From contig WAEK01000001.1 in assembly GCA_011634665.1 (NCBI GenBank), positions 3,690,001-3,751,571 on the forward strand: a DNA stretch of 61,571 bases. Direction: 5' to 3'. The stretch comes from Mortierella sp. BCC40632. Its lineage: Eukaryota; Mortierellomycota; Mortierellomycetes; Mortierellales; Mortierellaceae. The position numbers and the translations under genes were made by a program. The notes below the pieces were generated by a model. The model was not told the origin of the DNA, did no database searches, and saw only the letters and a program-made list of their open reading frames with translations. Shown here one piece after another: positions 48,650 through 58,288 of this stretch. Positions within the stretch are counted from its first letter, which is position 1; each line of letters starts with the position of its first letter.

Positions 48650-48950
48650 TAGATGAAGGGATAAGTGTGAAAAATCGCTCCTAGGCCCCAGGGGGCCAGA
48701 AAATATAAGGAAAAAGGGTTAAATCTTGAGATTTACAGAATAATCCTTACTAAAATAGATACTTATTTGCATCAGAACTCCATCATCCAAGATCTGGAGA
48801 GATGGCCGAGTTGGTCTAAGGCGCCACGTTAAGGCCGTGGTCTATTCGTAGGCGTGGGTTCGAATCCCACTCTCTTCACTATTTTTGCCCTTCTCTGAGG
48901 GTCCCAGTTTTTTTTCTCGAGAGCATCGGAGTTGGAAAAGGTTAGACCTC
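48650..48950 (+). repeat. Duplicated tRNA-Leu locus (arm 2)
   Basis: The tRNA and both flanks resemble 2290-2575 in inverted orientation, with point differences in the flanks (for example CATCATCCAAGATCT here against CACCATCCAAGATCT there) while the tRNA appears identical. Confidence 0.75.
48796..48878 (+). tRNA. tRNA-Leu(AAG), copy 2
   Basis: The sequence and cloverleaf match the minus-strand gene at 2355-2437: acceptor GGAGAGA/TCTCTTC, anticodon loop TTAAGGC and discriminator A. It has no intron. A GATACTTATTTGCATCA block lies about 40 bp upstream in both copies. Confidence 0.95.
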
Positions 48951-51608
48951 AAGCAGTTTCGGCGATGGTCTTTTTGTTCTCTCAAAAGCTCGATATCCAA
49001 GTTCAGGCAGTAGCCCTCCCACACTCTTTTCGTGTCCGCTTTGTGAAGTCTTGGTGAAAGAACTCTGTTTGAGCAAGCGATAGGAGATGATGGAAGAATG
49101 ATATCCATGAGGTGAAGCTACCAGCTACCCCAATTTTTTAAGCAGCCATGGTTCCCGTTTTTTTTTTTTTTTTTCATAAAAAAAGAAAAAAGGGAGGCAA
49201 AGAGACTAGCCCCCGAAGTTTAACCTTTTCTCTCCTCTTTCTTATCCAAGACGTTAATATCTCACCGGTACTCTTTTGAAGATACTGTACTGTCTGCCAT
49301 ACTGACGTAGCCACAGAAGTTTCTCTGACTTGAATAGTGGGGCTGAAGCCTGGCCCCGAAGAGGAATACGGGGAAGCGGACAAAACTATATACGAGTTTC
49401 TATAGGAAGGTACATTTGGATGTAATGTATTACTTGAGTAGTTTAAACTCCCCTCCCCTCCCCGGCTAAAAGACGTCAAACAGTACAACAGATCACGCAG
49501 AGGGAGAGGAGGGGAGAGGAGATCGTTCTCGAGCGCTCATACGACGTGGGTTAATGGTGGTGGGAGTATCCAAAATACAGTAGCATCTATGGAATCTATT
49601 TGTGTGATTCAATTCCTCTTTTACACCTCCTTTCCCCCGGGGGCGACATTAGGGTTGTTGTAAATCTTAGAACGTCATATGTACTCTGCGGGGTTTTTTT
49701 TTTTTCTTCGTGGAATGACTATTTAGGCAAAGAACAATCAAAACGTTGATAGCGACACCGTTTGCTCAGATGACTCCTCACCCACACACCTGTACCTGTC
49801 ATGACAACTTGCTACTCCTCTTCTGGACATCGAAAAAAAAAAAAAAAAAAAAAAAGAAATATGTCAGGAGACTACACGCCTCCAGTCAGCAGTGCTGGGC
49901 TGAAGCCTTCTGATATTAGACAGATTAACCCTCTCGATTTGACTGATTGGGAGTCACTCCTGCCGCTTCCGGATCCCTCGGATTTCCTGTCTTAGCTGTA
50001 GAATTGTCCTTGATCTTTGCTGATAGTTCCAACCCCTGTTGCCCCCGCCTTCATTTCTCCTATTTGCTTTGAATTTTTTATTCTGACCTATATCGTTTCT
50101 GCTGGGTCGTCCTCCTCGCCTTCCCTTTTTTGTTTGGATAGTTTTCTTTTTAATAGAGGCAGCAGTGGTCATATCCTTTGCAGAGCATGGACGGATGCGC
50201 GTCAACGAAAATAAAACTTCATACGAGGCTAATAAAAGAAGAGAAAGAAATGCATAAAAGGAAATGGAGACACGGTGTTGGAATAGACTCCTCCTCATAC
50301 CTTCTAGTACAATGCTGCGGAGAGAATGGAGGAGGGAGGAGGGCAACGTAGTCAGCAAAAGTATCCTACGCTAGAACACGCTGCCAAGTCGGGTATTTCA
50401 AACCCTTGCTATCTCTCCAACATTCTCCGTATGTCACACACACGTATATATATACTGCTGTGCTGTGCTTCCATAGTACCTCGCTTGGATAAAGCTGACA
50501 AGAAAGTGGAAAGCGGCCGCTGTTCAATTCCTTGATGGTAAAGTAAAATGAAATCTGGCCATTTAGCAGAGGAGAGGAAGAGGAAGAGGACCTCCGACCG
50601 AAAACAGAATCACAAATGTACATCTACACGTGGCACTGGCAGACAACTCTCTTAGAGCAGTCAGGTTATTATCATTTTTAGTCTTCCTTCTCAAAGTGGG
50701 GAGCCAAGGGCGTGTAGGAGAGCAAAGTAGCGACGAATGATTGGATTTCGTTTCAAGAAACATGGTCAAATGGTCAGAGGAGAGGCAGCGAATATCTCTG
50801 CCAGTGCAACATGGATGCTCAAAGAACAACTCAAGCAGTGGTCGATTGTCAGGATTGTGAAGACATATACGCCTTTGAAGCAGCTGGGGGCGCGGGGGGG
50901 CGATGCTTTTTTTTTTTTTTTTTTTGGTTTATTGGTCTTTCATGCAGCAAAGGCATCCTTGCAGTCCATGCTGGTGGTATTTGGGTTCCACAAACCTTCA
51001 AGACCATAGATTAGCAAAAGAGCACCAAAGAAAAACAAAGAAAACCCCCCGGTTGCATGGTTGCATGGCTTTAGCTTATTGTGGCGAAGAAGTGGGCTAA
51101 CAGATGGACCTCTCTCAGTCGATTTTTTTTTTTTTTTTTTTTTTACTCCACTATTGGTCTCGACCATTAGAGGCTGCTGAGGAGTCCTGTTCGTAAAGAC
51201 GATGGCCCCTTCCAGATAGCGTAGTAAGTAGCCAGTTGCAAAACAGATTTAGAATCTACGATGAAGAGCCATGGCAGAAAAGACTGACATATTGTAAAGG
51301 GGAAAGTAGGTGAGATGAGCGGGGAAAATCTGTGACTAAGCAAGGTGCATGCGAGCTTTGCCAAACACAGCAACCAACAACACAGCATGAACCCCTGCTG
51401 ATCTGGTATCGGAGAAGAAATATATAAAAGCAAAAAAAAAAAAAAAGCGCATCGCCCCCTGTCCCCCGTCCCTTTTTTTTTTTCTTTCTTTGCTCCCTCG
51501 TTTTTTTTCTTTGCTCCTTCATTTTTTTTTTTTTTTCACTTTTTCACCACTACCACCTTCAAATCTTCACTACATAGGCACAGATACACCCTCTCATATC
51601 TCTCCGTC
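48879..51608. other. Gene-poor region with decayed coding remnants
   Basis: Nothing certain was found. A minus-strand frame at 49954-50358 ends in a basic Gln/Arg/Gly-rich segment (KKGRRGGRPSRNDIG) that looks like an old nucleic-acid-binding ORF. On the opposite strand a 44-codon frame (49861-49995) reads MSGDYTPPVSSAGLKPSDI. The sequence at 49980-50160 resembles 53385-53540, so both are probably pieces of one dispersed repeat. T- and A-runs occur at 49157, 49831, 50905 and 51122. Confidence 0.4.
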
Positions 51609-52520
51609 ATGTCAAGCAATGACAAGTACTGTGCTGTAGACAAAGAACCAAAAAGGCTCGTAGCTTTCATGGATGCTACCGAGCTCATAAAGGATGAGCG
51701 AGAGCCAGATCCGAACCCGACACAGGAGAACAAGGAGAAACAAGGACTGGGACAGGATATTTACAATGGGGCAAAAAATATTGCTTCCCACAAGTTGGTC
51801 TTCCCTGTTCTCGTAGGTGTTGGGGCGGCGGCGGCAGCTCCAGTAATAATTACTGGTGCCGTATCTGTCCTTGGTTTTACTCAGGGAGGTATTGCCGCTG
51901 GATCATTCGCGGCAAATATGATGGCCACCTACGGAGGTACAGTTGCAGCAGGTTCTGCCATGTCCACACTACAGTCGATTGGAGCAGTTGGCCTGTCGGC
52001 AGCAGGTTCAGGGTTAGCATCCACTATTGGTGGAGTCGTTGGAATCGCTGGAGGAGCAGCTGGGCGGAAATTGATGGAGGAGGAGACGGATTGTAAGTGC
52101 GATCCACCCGGAGACCCCCAAGGAAGTAATATTGCGTCCAAAGTGCGATCAGCTGCAGACTCAGGGCTGGGTCATGTCCAAGACGTATTAACCAAAGCAC
52201 AATCAGCTAGCGCAGCTGGCTGGTCGGCCGCAGGCTTAGGACTGGGTCATGTCCAAGACGTATTTACCAAGGCGCAGTCGGCTAGTGCAGCTGGATGGTC
52301 GGCCGCAAGTTCAGGACTAAATCGTGCCCGTGACGAATTAGCCAAGGCGCACGAGTGGGGACAAGCAGTGATGAATGATGCGAATGTGGCAGCTTCTTAC
52401 AAAGACAGCATTGTGGCGAAAGAGCAATTGGATAGAAGAGTTGACTGGCTGACTGACGCTTCGGGGGTGAATCATGCCGGAGGTAGACTTGCCAAGGCGA
52501 ATGGATGGAGACAGGCATGA
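51609..52520 (+). CDS. IFI6/IFI27 (ISG12)-like membrane protein with C-terminal repeats
   Basis: This is a single-exon frame of 303 aa starting at the first ATG (CGTCATGTCAAGC). Residues 1-60 are charged and hydrophilic. Residues 64-154 are almost entirely Gly/Ala/Val/Ser/Ile with the signature VLGFTQGGIAAGSFAANMM then GGTVAAGSAMSTLQSIGAVG. This is the pattern of the interferon-inducible 6-16/ISG12 family, small hydrophobic proteins with two to three membrane spans, in animals linked to mitochondrial or ER membranes and apoptosis. After a DCKCDPPGD linker, residues 181-255 hold three 25-residue repeats (S-A-A-x-x-G-L...A-K/T-A ending GW or WG), with a degenerate fourth near 281. No membrane helix is seen in the repeats. 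A fungal function is unknown; interferon signalling cannot apply. Confidence 0.85.
   Translation: MSSNDKYCAVDKEPKRLVAFMDATELIKDEREPDPNPTQENKEKQGLGQDIYNGAKNIASHKLVFPVLVGVGAAAAAPVIITGAVSVLGFTQGGIAAGSFAANMMATYGGTVAAGSAMSTLQSIGAVGLSAAGSGLASTIGGVVGIAGGAAGRKLMEEETDCKCDPPGDPQGSNIASKVRSAADSGLGHVQDVLTKAQSASAAGWSAAGLGLGHVQDVFTKAQSASAAGWSAASSGLNRARDELAKAHEWGQAVMNDANVAASYKDSIVAKEQLDRRVDWLTDASGVNHAGGRLAKANGWRQA
52149..52373 (+). repeat. Three 75-bp in-frame repeats of the ISG12-like gene
   Basis: Three consecutive 25-codon units encode S-A-A-x-x-G-L-x-x-(V/A)-x-(D/A)... blocks. The first two are most alike (GHVQDV-L/F-TKAQSASAAGW); the third has diverged. Confidence 0.8.
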
Positions 52521-52670
52521 GGGAAAAGTTCAAAAAATGAATAGACTATGACTTTGTCCAATCCACTTTCAACCCAAGCTTTAACGCTGCCCCAACACCC
52601 AGTGTTAACAGCAAAGCCAATTTGCGTTGACTTGCCAAAGATATTTGATCGACTATTTTGTCCATTTGTT

Positions 52671-52703
<33 letters not shown>

Positions 52704-53599
52704 GTAAGCTTCGTTGGAGGCTATAATCATCAACGAGTGTCCGTTCATACTTTGTGGAGGACACACACAGGAACTTTCACTACGCTACGGGCCCCTCTCC
52801 TCAAAAAGACACGGTTTGAGTAGATGGGAGGGGATCGGTAAGTACTGCGTGAGGCTGTACAGCGATGGAGAAGAGTACAGCGGATAAGCATGCAAAAAAG
52901 GGCAAGCTTTTGGATACGGTGGAGAGAAAGTATCATGCGGTACGGAGGGTGGGTTCAACCAAAAAAAACTGCCACCTTGGTGCCTCAGGTTTATTAAAGT
53001 CAGGGCTTTTGCGCCAAGACACACCTAACCATCCCTGGATCTTAACATCTAGGAATAAGACCAAGCTTCATTTTTGAACTCGCACTGTTGGCTATACTTT
53101 AGAGCTGAGAAAAGGGCAGGAGGGGTGTATCAAGACTTGATAGTATTGAAGCTACCGTGCACAAACAATGAATCCAAACGCAGCAGCAACACCAGATACC
53201 AATTACCAACGAATGTACAAGACTTGTAATCACCATCAGTACATTGTCGTGTCCAAGGAGGAGACCTTTGATTGGATGAGGGCTACCCCTGGTTTTGGTC
53301 CATCTCTAGCCATGCCAGGGAGTGCACTCCTCCAGCTTCGCACGCAAGACTGAAGTCGCCCCACACCCTTCGGACCCTTTGCCTTAGTTGTAGATCCTGC
53401 CTTTGACTTGCCCCCTCTGCGGGTGCTCTTTGTACCCTGGTCTCTTTCCTTTTCTCTGCATTTGTATTTTTAGTAGCTATATCATTTCTGGGTCACCCTC
53501 CACCTTTTCCTTCTTCTCTCTATTCTTCTGTTTTAGGGTAGTGTAGCTTTGAAAACTAGCTGGCCACGTCCGCAGATCTTTTTCTTTTTTTCTTTTCTT
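52521..53599. other. Region with one small unassigned frame
   Basis: After the ISG12-like gene there is a T-run of about 25 (52677-52702). A 61-codon frame at 53168-53353 starts MNPNAAATPDTNYQRMYK and has mixed composition but no motif; it may be chance or a remnant. 53385-53540 resembles 49980-50160. Confidence 0.35.
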
Positions 53600-54900
53600 T
53601 TTGTTAACGAGGGCCCCACGTGGGCATGCAGAGTTTATGGAATACCGGGGCTACTGCTGCAAAATAGTATTTGGAACAAGCACAAAAGGGAAATGGCTCG
53701 CACCGCTTGGCCGGCACGGTTGTTAAACCGGATTGGGAAAGGGGATAAGGGGGACAATCCAACCAATGCACATCAACCGATCTCCTTGAAGAAGAGGGAA
53801 AGAAAGGAACAAAGTGATACAAAAGATCTGTGAACGAACAATATCTAGCTGCAGGGTCTCGCCTGTGGGGCGAATTAACAGGCGGACCTGCTCTAGAAGG
53901 TAAGTGTTCAAACTAACGGATCGAGAAGAAGGAGGAAAAAAAAAGAACTGACTTTATAAAAATGCTGTAGGGGGGTGCCTTTTATATACCCCCCTGGAAG
54001 ATCTTCCTAGCATTTACTACACTACACTGCCCCGTTGTCACTTGGGCCATAACAGGATCTAGCCCTGCAAATAAACACTAAATAGTTCTACCTAATGTCC
54101 AGATACTCTGTTCGCCATCGCCCACGTCGCATGAGTGGTCGTAATGCCAGCTCCCTACGCGGCCTGTTGCGCTCATTCGTCGTCTTTTAGCCCTCTTGGT
54201 CCATCGCTAACACCTTTTTCCAACTCCCTAGCCGCTCCATCACCTCCAGCTTTCTCTTTCCAAGGTAGTACTCGTGCACAGTACGGTCTGCTTCATCGTA
54301 TGCCTCCTTGAGGTTCGGCTTCTGCCTCAGCGGATTGTTCAAGTCGGAGAAATCTCCACAGCTACCTTGGTGTCCGTCAGCACCGTTGCGTCTCCCAGCG
54401 CGTTTGCTCACTGCAGAGATTCCTATTGACTTTTCCCAATTCACTGTGGTGTCACACCGTTGGCCCCAGATCTGCTCCCGACCAAAGTCTTCGATATTCT
54501 CAATAAACCGGCTGGCCATATACTTTGCCGTAGTCCCTGTCGTCCTGTGCATTATCTTCCATCTTAGCACCAACTCTTTTGGTACTAAGCCTTGGTATGC
54601 TTCCATGATGGTGTGCATCGGTTGGTCTTCCTCTTCCTCGTCGTCCCTCTCCTCGTATTCCCTTGGCCGGATATTTGCCACTCCTTGGAATACATCCTCC
54701 AGCGAACCCAAAGCTCCTCATCCCGTCTTTCTGTGAACCTCAGCTCCTTCTGCCTGAACTTCTTCTTTTCCTGCTGAGCCTTCTCCTACCTTTCCTTCCA
54801 CTCCCTTTTCTCCTTCAGCCACTGTCTACGTCCACTGTCCTTCACTCTCGATAGCATCTCCTTCCTGGCCATGTCTGCAGATCGTGGGACGGGTCGCGCT
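53581..54900 (-). mobile_element. Non-LTR retroelement, 5'-truncated, copy 3 (minus strand)
   Basis: On the minus strand the segment ends CGTGGGGCCCTCGTTAAC followed by an A-rich tail (T/C-rich on plus, 53581-53603). Two blocks match copies 1 and 2: 53604-53650 and 54110-54240. About 370 bp between them is absent from the other copies and may be an insertion. It contains the frame at 54187-54711. Upstream, the minus strand has a short frame starting near 54872 (MARKEMLSR) that meets a stop, then a charged Lys/Glu stretch in another frame, so the coding part is broken. Confidence 0.65.
54187..54711 (-). pseudogene. C-terminal remnant of a retroelement ORF (probable)
   Basis: An open frame of about 174 codons has no ATG at its start; the track-like start is TTG. 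The protein is charged and mixed: KYMASRFIENIEDFGREQIW, then GQRCDTTVNWEKSIGI, ending YYLGKRKLEVMERLG. The IW-x-x-RC...WE...GI pattern resembles, from memory, tails of LINE-type ORFs in Mucoromycota; that link needs a search. No reverse-transcriptase domain is present, in agreement with strong 5' truncation. Confidence 0.5.
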
Positions 54901-55186
54901 AACAAATATTTGTTTTTGTTTTTTTTTTCAGGTCCCGGGCCTTAGCACTCTGAAAGTGTGTCCAACTGATAGACAGAAAGTATCCGACAAACAGTAGAGA
55001 GACATCCGATAGATAGGTGGCTAAAAAGGAATGTGTTTGTGTCCGACGAATAATATCTGTCGGACTGATCCAGCAGTAAGGTTTTTCGAAAAAAAAAAAA
55101 GCCCTAACGGGGCCCCACCTGAGACCAAGCACTTCAAGCCGCACGGGCCACACAAACTTGGAAAAAGTAAAAGATGCAAAAGAAGA

Positions 55187-55259
55187 TGCTCCCTGTGAGG
55201 CTCGAACTCACGACCTTGAGATTATGAGACTCACGCTCTACCAACTGAGCCAAGGAAGC
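55187..55259 (-). tRNA. tRNA-Met(CAT), elongator
   Basis: The minus-strand cloverleaf has acceptor GCTTCCT/AGGGAGC, D arm GCTC...GAGC, anticodon stem TGAGT/TCTCA (with one G-T pair) around CTCATAA (anticodon CAT), and T arm GTGAG-TTCGAGC-CTCAC. The discriminator is A. The G1-C72 pair and the normal TTC T-loop distinguish it from the initiator. It has no intron and is 73 nt. Confidence 0.95.
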
Positions 55260-55267
55260 TCTTTGCT

Positions 55268-55692
55268 TGTTGAATGTCGGGAGGTCGAGTGCGTGTCGTC
55301 CGTAAGCCGCATCGACTCCATGACGTCACCGTATCCTAGACACAGACCTAGGCCAGCCTCGACCACGTCTAGTGTCGCCGCCCCGGTACCCAACCCCTAG
55401 CCCCTACAGTCCCCGCACCACCCCAATAGCCCCGAAGACATCCTGACCATGGCACCACACGATATTCCCCTAACCAATACACTCCCCTAGCCCAGACCCA
55501 TCCATGTCCACCCCCCCTCTTCTATTTAAGCCAAGGCTTCGCTTAATAAAAACCTCGGTTAGCAACCCATATCAAAATCTTACAAATACTTCTCTTGCCA
55601 CACTTCCCACCTTCCCATCCTTCCATCCCATCCCACTACCTTCAAATCACACTATATATCTTAAGACCACGTAGCCAGATTTTCTTGTTACA
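55268..55692 (+). mobile_element. LTR of a retrotransposon adjacent to tRNA-Met
   Basis: This 425-bp stretch starts TGTTGAATG and ends TTGTTACA (TG...CA). It has a TATA-like TATTTAAG at about 55534 followed by TTAATAAAA (polyadenylation-type signal), the arrangement expected of an LTR. TGG begins five bases after its end (55697), where a primer-binding site would lie. It starts 9 bp from the 5' end of the tRNA-Met gene, a place targeted by some Ty3/Gypsy integrases. I could not find a second copy or a target duplication, so solo-LTR versus 5'-LTR status is open. Confidence 0.55.
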
Positions 55693-56016
55693 GATTTGGT
55701 GATCTACGCAGGTCTTCTTCTACGCAAAGACAGCTCTCTGATTTCCACTCAAAATCCTGATTCGCAGCACCCGTCCTTGGACCATCCACAAATTTTTGAA
55801 TCCAAACCCTTTTTTTTTTTGCGCACCTTATCTTTATTTCCCCCCACACTCCTTTTCTCTGTACCCCAAACCAAAAAAAAAAAAAAAAAAAAAAAAATAT
55901 GCCTTCTCAACCCGCCTCAAGTGTCACAGTATCGACCATCAGCACCCACCCCTTTAACCTTTGAGGTCATGTCCACTCCCACCCCTATAACTTAAAAGGT
56001 CCACCTCACTCACATG

Positions 56017-56083
56017 TATAAATAGTCCCTTCACCTACCACCAATAAAGATCATCTTTTCCTGCCACTCCCTTATTTGTTAGA
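56017..56083 (+). mobile_element. LTR 3' end, element X
   Basis: This holds TATAAATAG (56017-56025), then AATAAAGA and an end near TTGTTAGA (56083). It is the first of three modules with the order TATAAATAG, AATAAA, LTR end, PBS (the others are at 57137 and 61443). The upstream limit of the LTR is not clear. Confidence 0.6.
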
Positions 56084-56097
56084 TGTTAGCAAAGGTA
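56084..56097 (+). other. Primer-binding site, element X
   Basis: TGTTAGCAAAGGTA differs at two positions from the PBS of Y and Z (TGGCAGCAAAGGTA). It follows the LTR end directly. Confidence 0.55.
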
Positions 56098-56350
56098 CCT
56101 CGATTCACTGCCTCTTCTACCCTGACTATTATCTTTCCCTCCACTCGTTAGGCAGCTCCCTGGCAGTACTTTTTTTTATTCACTTCACTTTCACTCTTCC
56201 CCTCTACTTTCCTTTCCACTCGGTTCCTAGAACCCTCCCTCTCTTTTCTTTTTTCCCCACCCCTTTTTCCCTTGACCCTCCCGCCCTCCCCCCTTTTTTC
56301 TTTTTTCCTCTCTCTTTTCTCACCCCTATTCTGTTTCCCCTATTTCCAAC

Positions 56351-57083
56351 ATGTCGGCCCAGCACGAAATCCTCAGCATCGTCGCCTCCCTCCCAGAGGA
56401 GGAAAGAAACAGGATCAGCTCTCTGCTCTCGTCCATCACCACCCCCTCTGATCCCCCCGCCCCATCCCAGCTTGAAATTGAGGCTGCTCACCGCGACGTT
56501 GCGCGTACCTTGCATAAAATCCTCAAACCTCAAACCCCCGCCCCCTACTCTGGGGACATCGACGCGGACGCCTGCAACAACTTCATCGACAACCAGGAGG
56601 AGTATTACCAGGTCGTCAAGCTCAACGAATGCGACTGGGTGCAGTATACAGCCTTAAACCTTACTGGAGACGCTAAATCCTGGTGGAGAACATGCGGTCT
56701 CAACATCACCTGCCCATGGATAAAATTTCGAGAGGCATTCCTTGATTTCCACACCCCTCCCAATGCAAAGACCGCCGCTCGTGAGGGCCCTCGAAGGTCT
56801 GAAACAAGGCAAACGAACCATTGCTGCCTACACTCACGAGTTCCGCCGCTTGAGACGACGCGTCCCTACACTCGACGACGAAACTGCCTTACACTGGTAC
56901 ATGAAAGGCCTACACTATGATACTAGCAAAGAGGTTCGCCTTCGTGAGCCCAAATCTTTGGATGTGGCCATCCAACAGGCTACAAACGTGCATGCCATCC
57001 TCTTCCCTGAGGGCCTTACCTCCAAGACCACCCCTGTTGCGACAGTGTCCTCTTCAAGCTGCGCCCTTTGCCACTATTTGTGA
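56351..57083 (+). pseudogene. Ty3/Gypsy gag, element X (frameshifted, truncated)
   Basis: The frame starts MSAQHEILSIVASLPEEERN and runs to about 56770, then continues in another frame to 57083. It shows the retrotransposon gag/capsid pattern: PAPYSGDIDADACNNFIDNQEEYY, then LTGDAKSWWRT, WIKFREAFLDF, GKRTIAAYTHEFRRL and DETALHWYMKGL. It ends at CALCHYL without a complete zinc knuckle, just before LTR module Y. At least one frameshift, near 56760, and the 3' truncation make it inactive as sequenced. Confidence 0.8.
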
Positions 57084-57136
57084 CTGTCCAGTTGCCACCA
57101 CTGCCGCGCCCCCTTCCATTTGCCACCAAACCACTT

Positions 57137-57220
57137 GTATAAATAGTTAGCTTTCTCATTACTTTAATCTTTAGCAATAAACTGCCCAAACCAAAGACTC
57201 CCTGGCCTCTGACTGTTGCA
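57137..57220 (+). mobile_element. LTR 3' end, element Y
   Basis: TGTATAAATAG starts at 57137, followed by AATAAACTG and the end CTGTTGCA at 57220. If TG at 57137 is the true start, the LTR is only 84 bp; alternatively it begins further upstream within the truncated gag X sequence. Confidence 0.65.
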
Positions 57221-57234
57221 TGGCAGCAAAGGTA
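57221..57234 (+). other. Primer-binding site, element Y
   Basis: TGGCAGCAAAGGTA starts immediately after the LTR end. TGG pairs with the tRNA 3' CCA. It does not match the 3' ends of the tRNA-Leu or tRNA-Met genes in this window. Confidence 0.65.
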
Positions 57235-57366
57235 CAATCTCTTTCCACCGACCCCTCTGACACCGACTCCCCCTCGAACCCTGCCACCCCTCGGACCCCC
57301 ACGACTCCAACCCAAGTACCCCAAGATCAAGACCCCCTTTCCGATTATTTTTCTTCCCTTTCCATC

Positions 57367-58288
57367 ATGAGCCAAAAAGCCGACGCCTCCGCCTCCATTC
57401 TTCAAGGATTGGCCGCGAATGATCAAGCAAGAACCCTTGCCGCCGTCCTCAAACCGCCCAAGCCCGAGCCCCTTTAGTGGCATTATCGATGCTGAAGAGT
57501 GTCTAAATTTTGCCGATAGCTATGAAGAGTATTTCACTGTCTTACAGCTCTCCAAGAATCTTTGGGTTCGGTACTTTGTACTTTGCCCTCACAAAAGACG
57601 CACGCTCTTGGTGGCGCACATCTGAGATCAAGATTGACACCCCTGGGAGAATTTCCGCGCTTCGTTTATCGCAAGGTTCACGCCTCCCTGATGCTGTCCA
57701 CGCTGCTCGTTTAAAGTTGGAAAATCTGATCCAAGGAAAAAGAGGCGTCGCTGAATATACAAATGAGTTCAGAAGATACCTTCGTCTCATCCCAAAGGAA
57801 GACAAGGACGCTTCACTTTTCCGGTTTCTTCGTGGCCTCGATCCAGAAACTTCTAAACAGGTTCGACTACGCCAACCCAAGACCCTTGAAAAAAAGCAAT
57901 CACCGAGGCAACAATCGTCCACGATATCCTCTACCCCTCCAGTTATTTCTCCCACGATAATCACCATGGTCCCTCTTCCCCTCCGGTTCCAACAGTACTC
58001 AAAAAGACCCGATGGCTATGGAAATTGATAACCTCAGGACCGAACTTAACGCCCTTCGTCGACAGTTCTCTTCCCGCCCCTCATCAACACCCAAACTATC
58101 GCCACAAGAACGCGAGCGACTCCGCCAACGAGGAGCTTGCTTCCCGCTGCCGCAAGGATGGACATATGGCTAACGAATGTCGCAGTGGAAAACGTTTCAA
58201 CAACATAGAATCCGAAGAGACCTCTCCCCTCAGCCCGAGCAGGGAAAAGGCCCCAGCAATTAAGATCAGTCCAGGGCTTAGTTGCTGA
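57367..58288 (+). pseudogene. Ty3/Gypsy gag, element Y (multiple frameshifts)
   Basis: The gag-like sequence begins MSQKADASASILQGLAAND and runs in parallel to gag X: FSGIIDAEECLNFADSYEEYF, KDARSWWRT, GKRGVAEYTNEFRRY, DPETSKQVRLR. It then reaches a coiled segment (MEIDNLRTELNALRRQF) and a zinc knuckle CRKDGHMANEC. Frame changes occur near 57472, 57575, about 58020 and inside the knuckle near 58150 (an extra C). The first Cys of the knuckle falls in the other frame. Divergence from X shows two different subfamilies. Confidence 0.8.

Noticed and set aside
50737..51014. Overlapping small frames near the T-run at 50905
   Set aside because: They run through the homopolymer as poly-Phe and have no conserved pattern.
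57220..57366. ATG overlapping the PBS of element Y as the gag start
   Set aside because: An ATG inside the PBS is unlikely to be used; MSQKADASAS at 57367 aligns with the gag X start.
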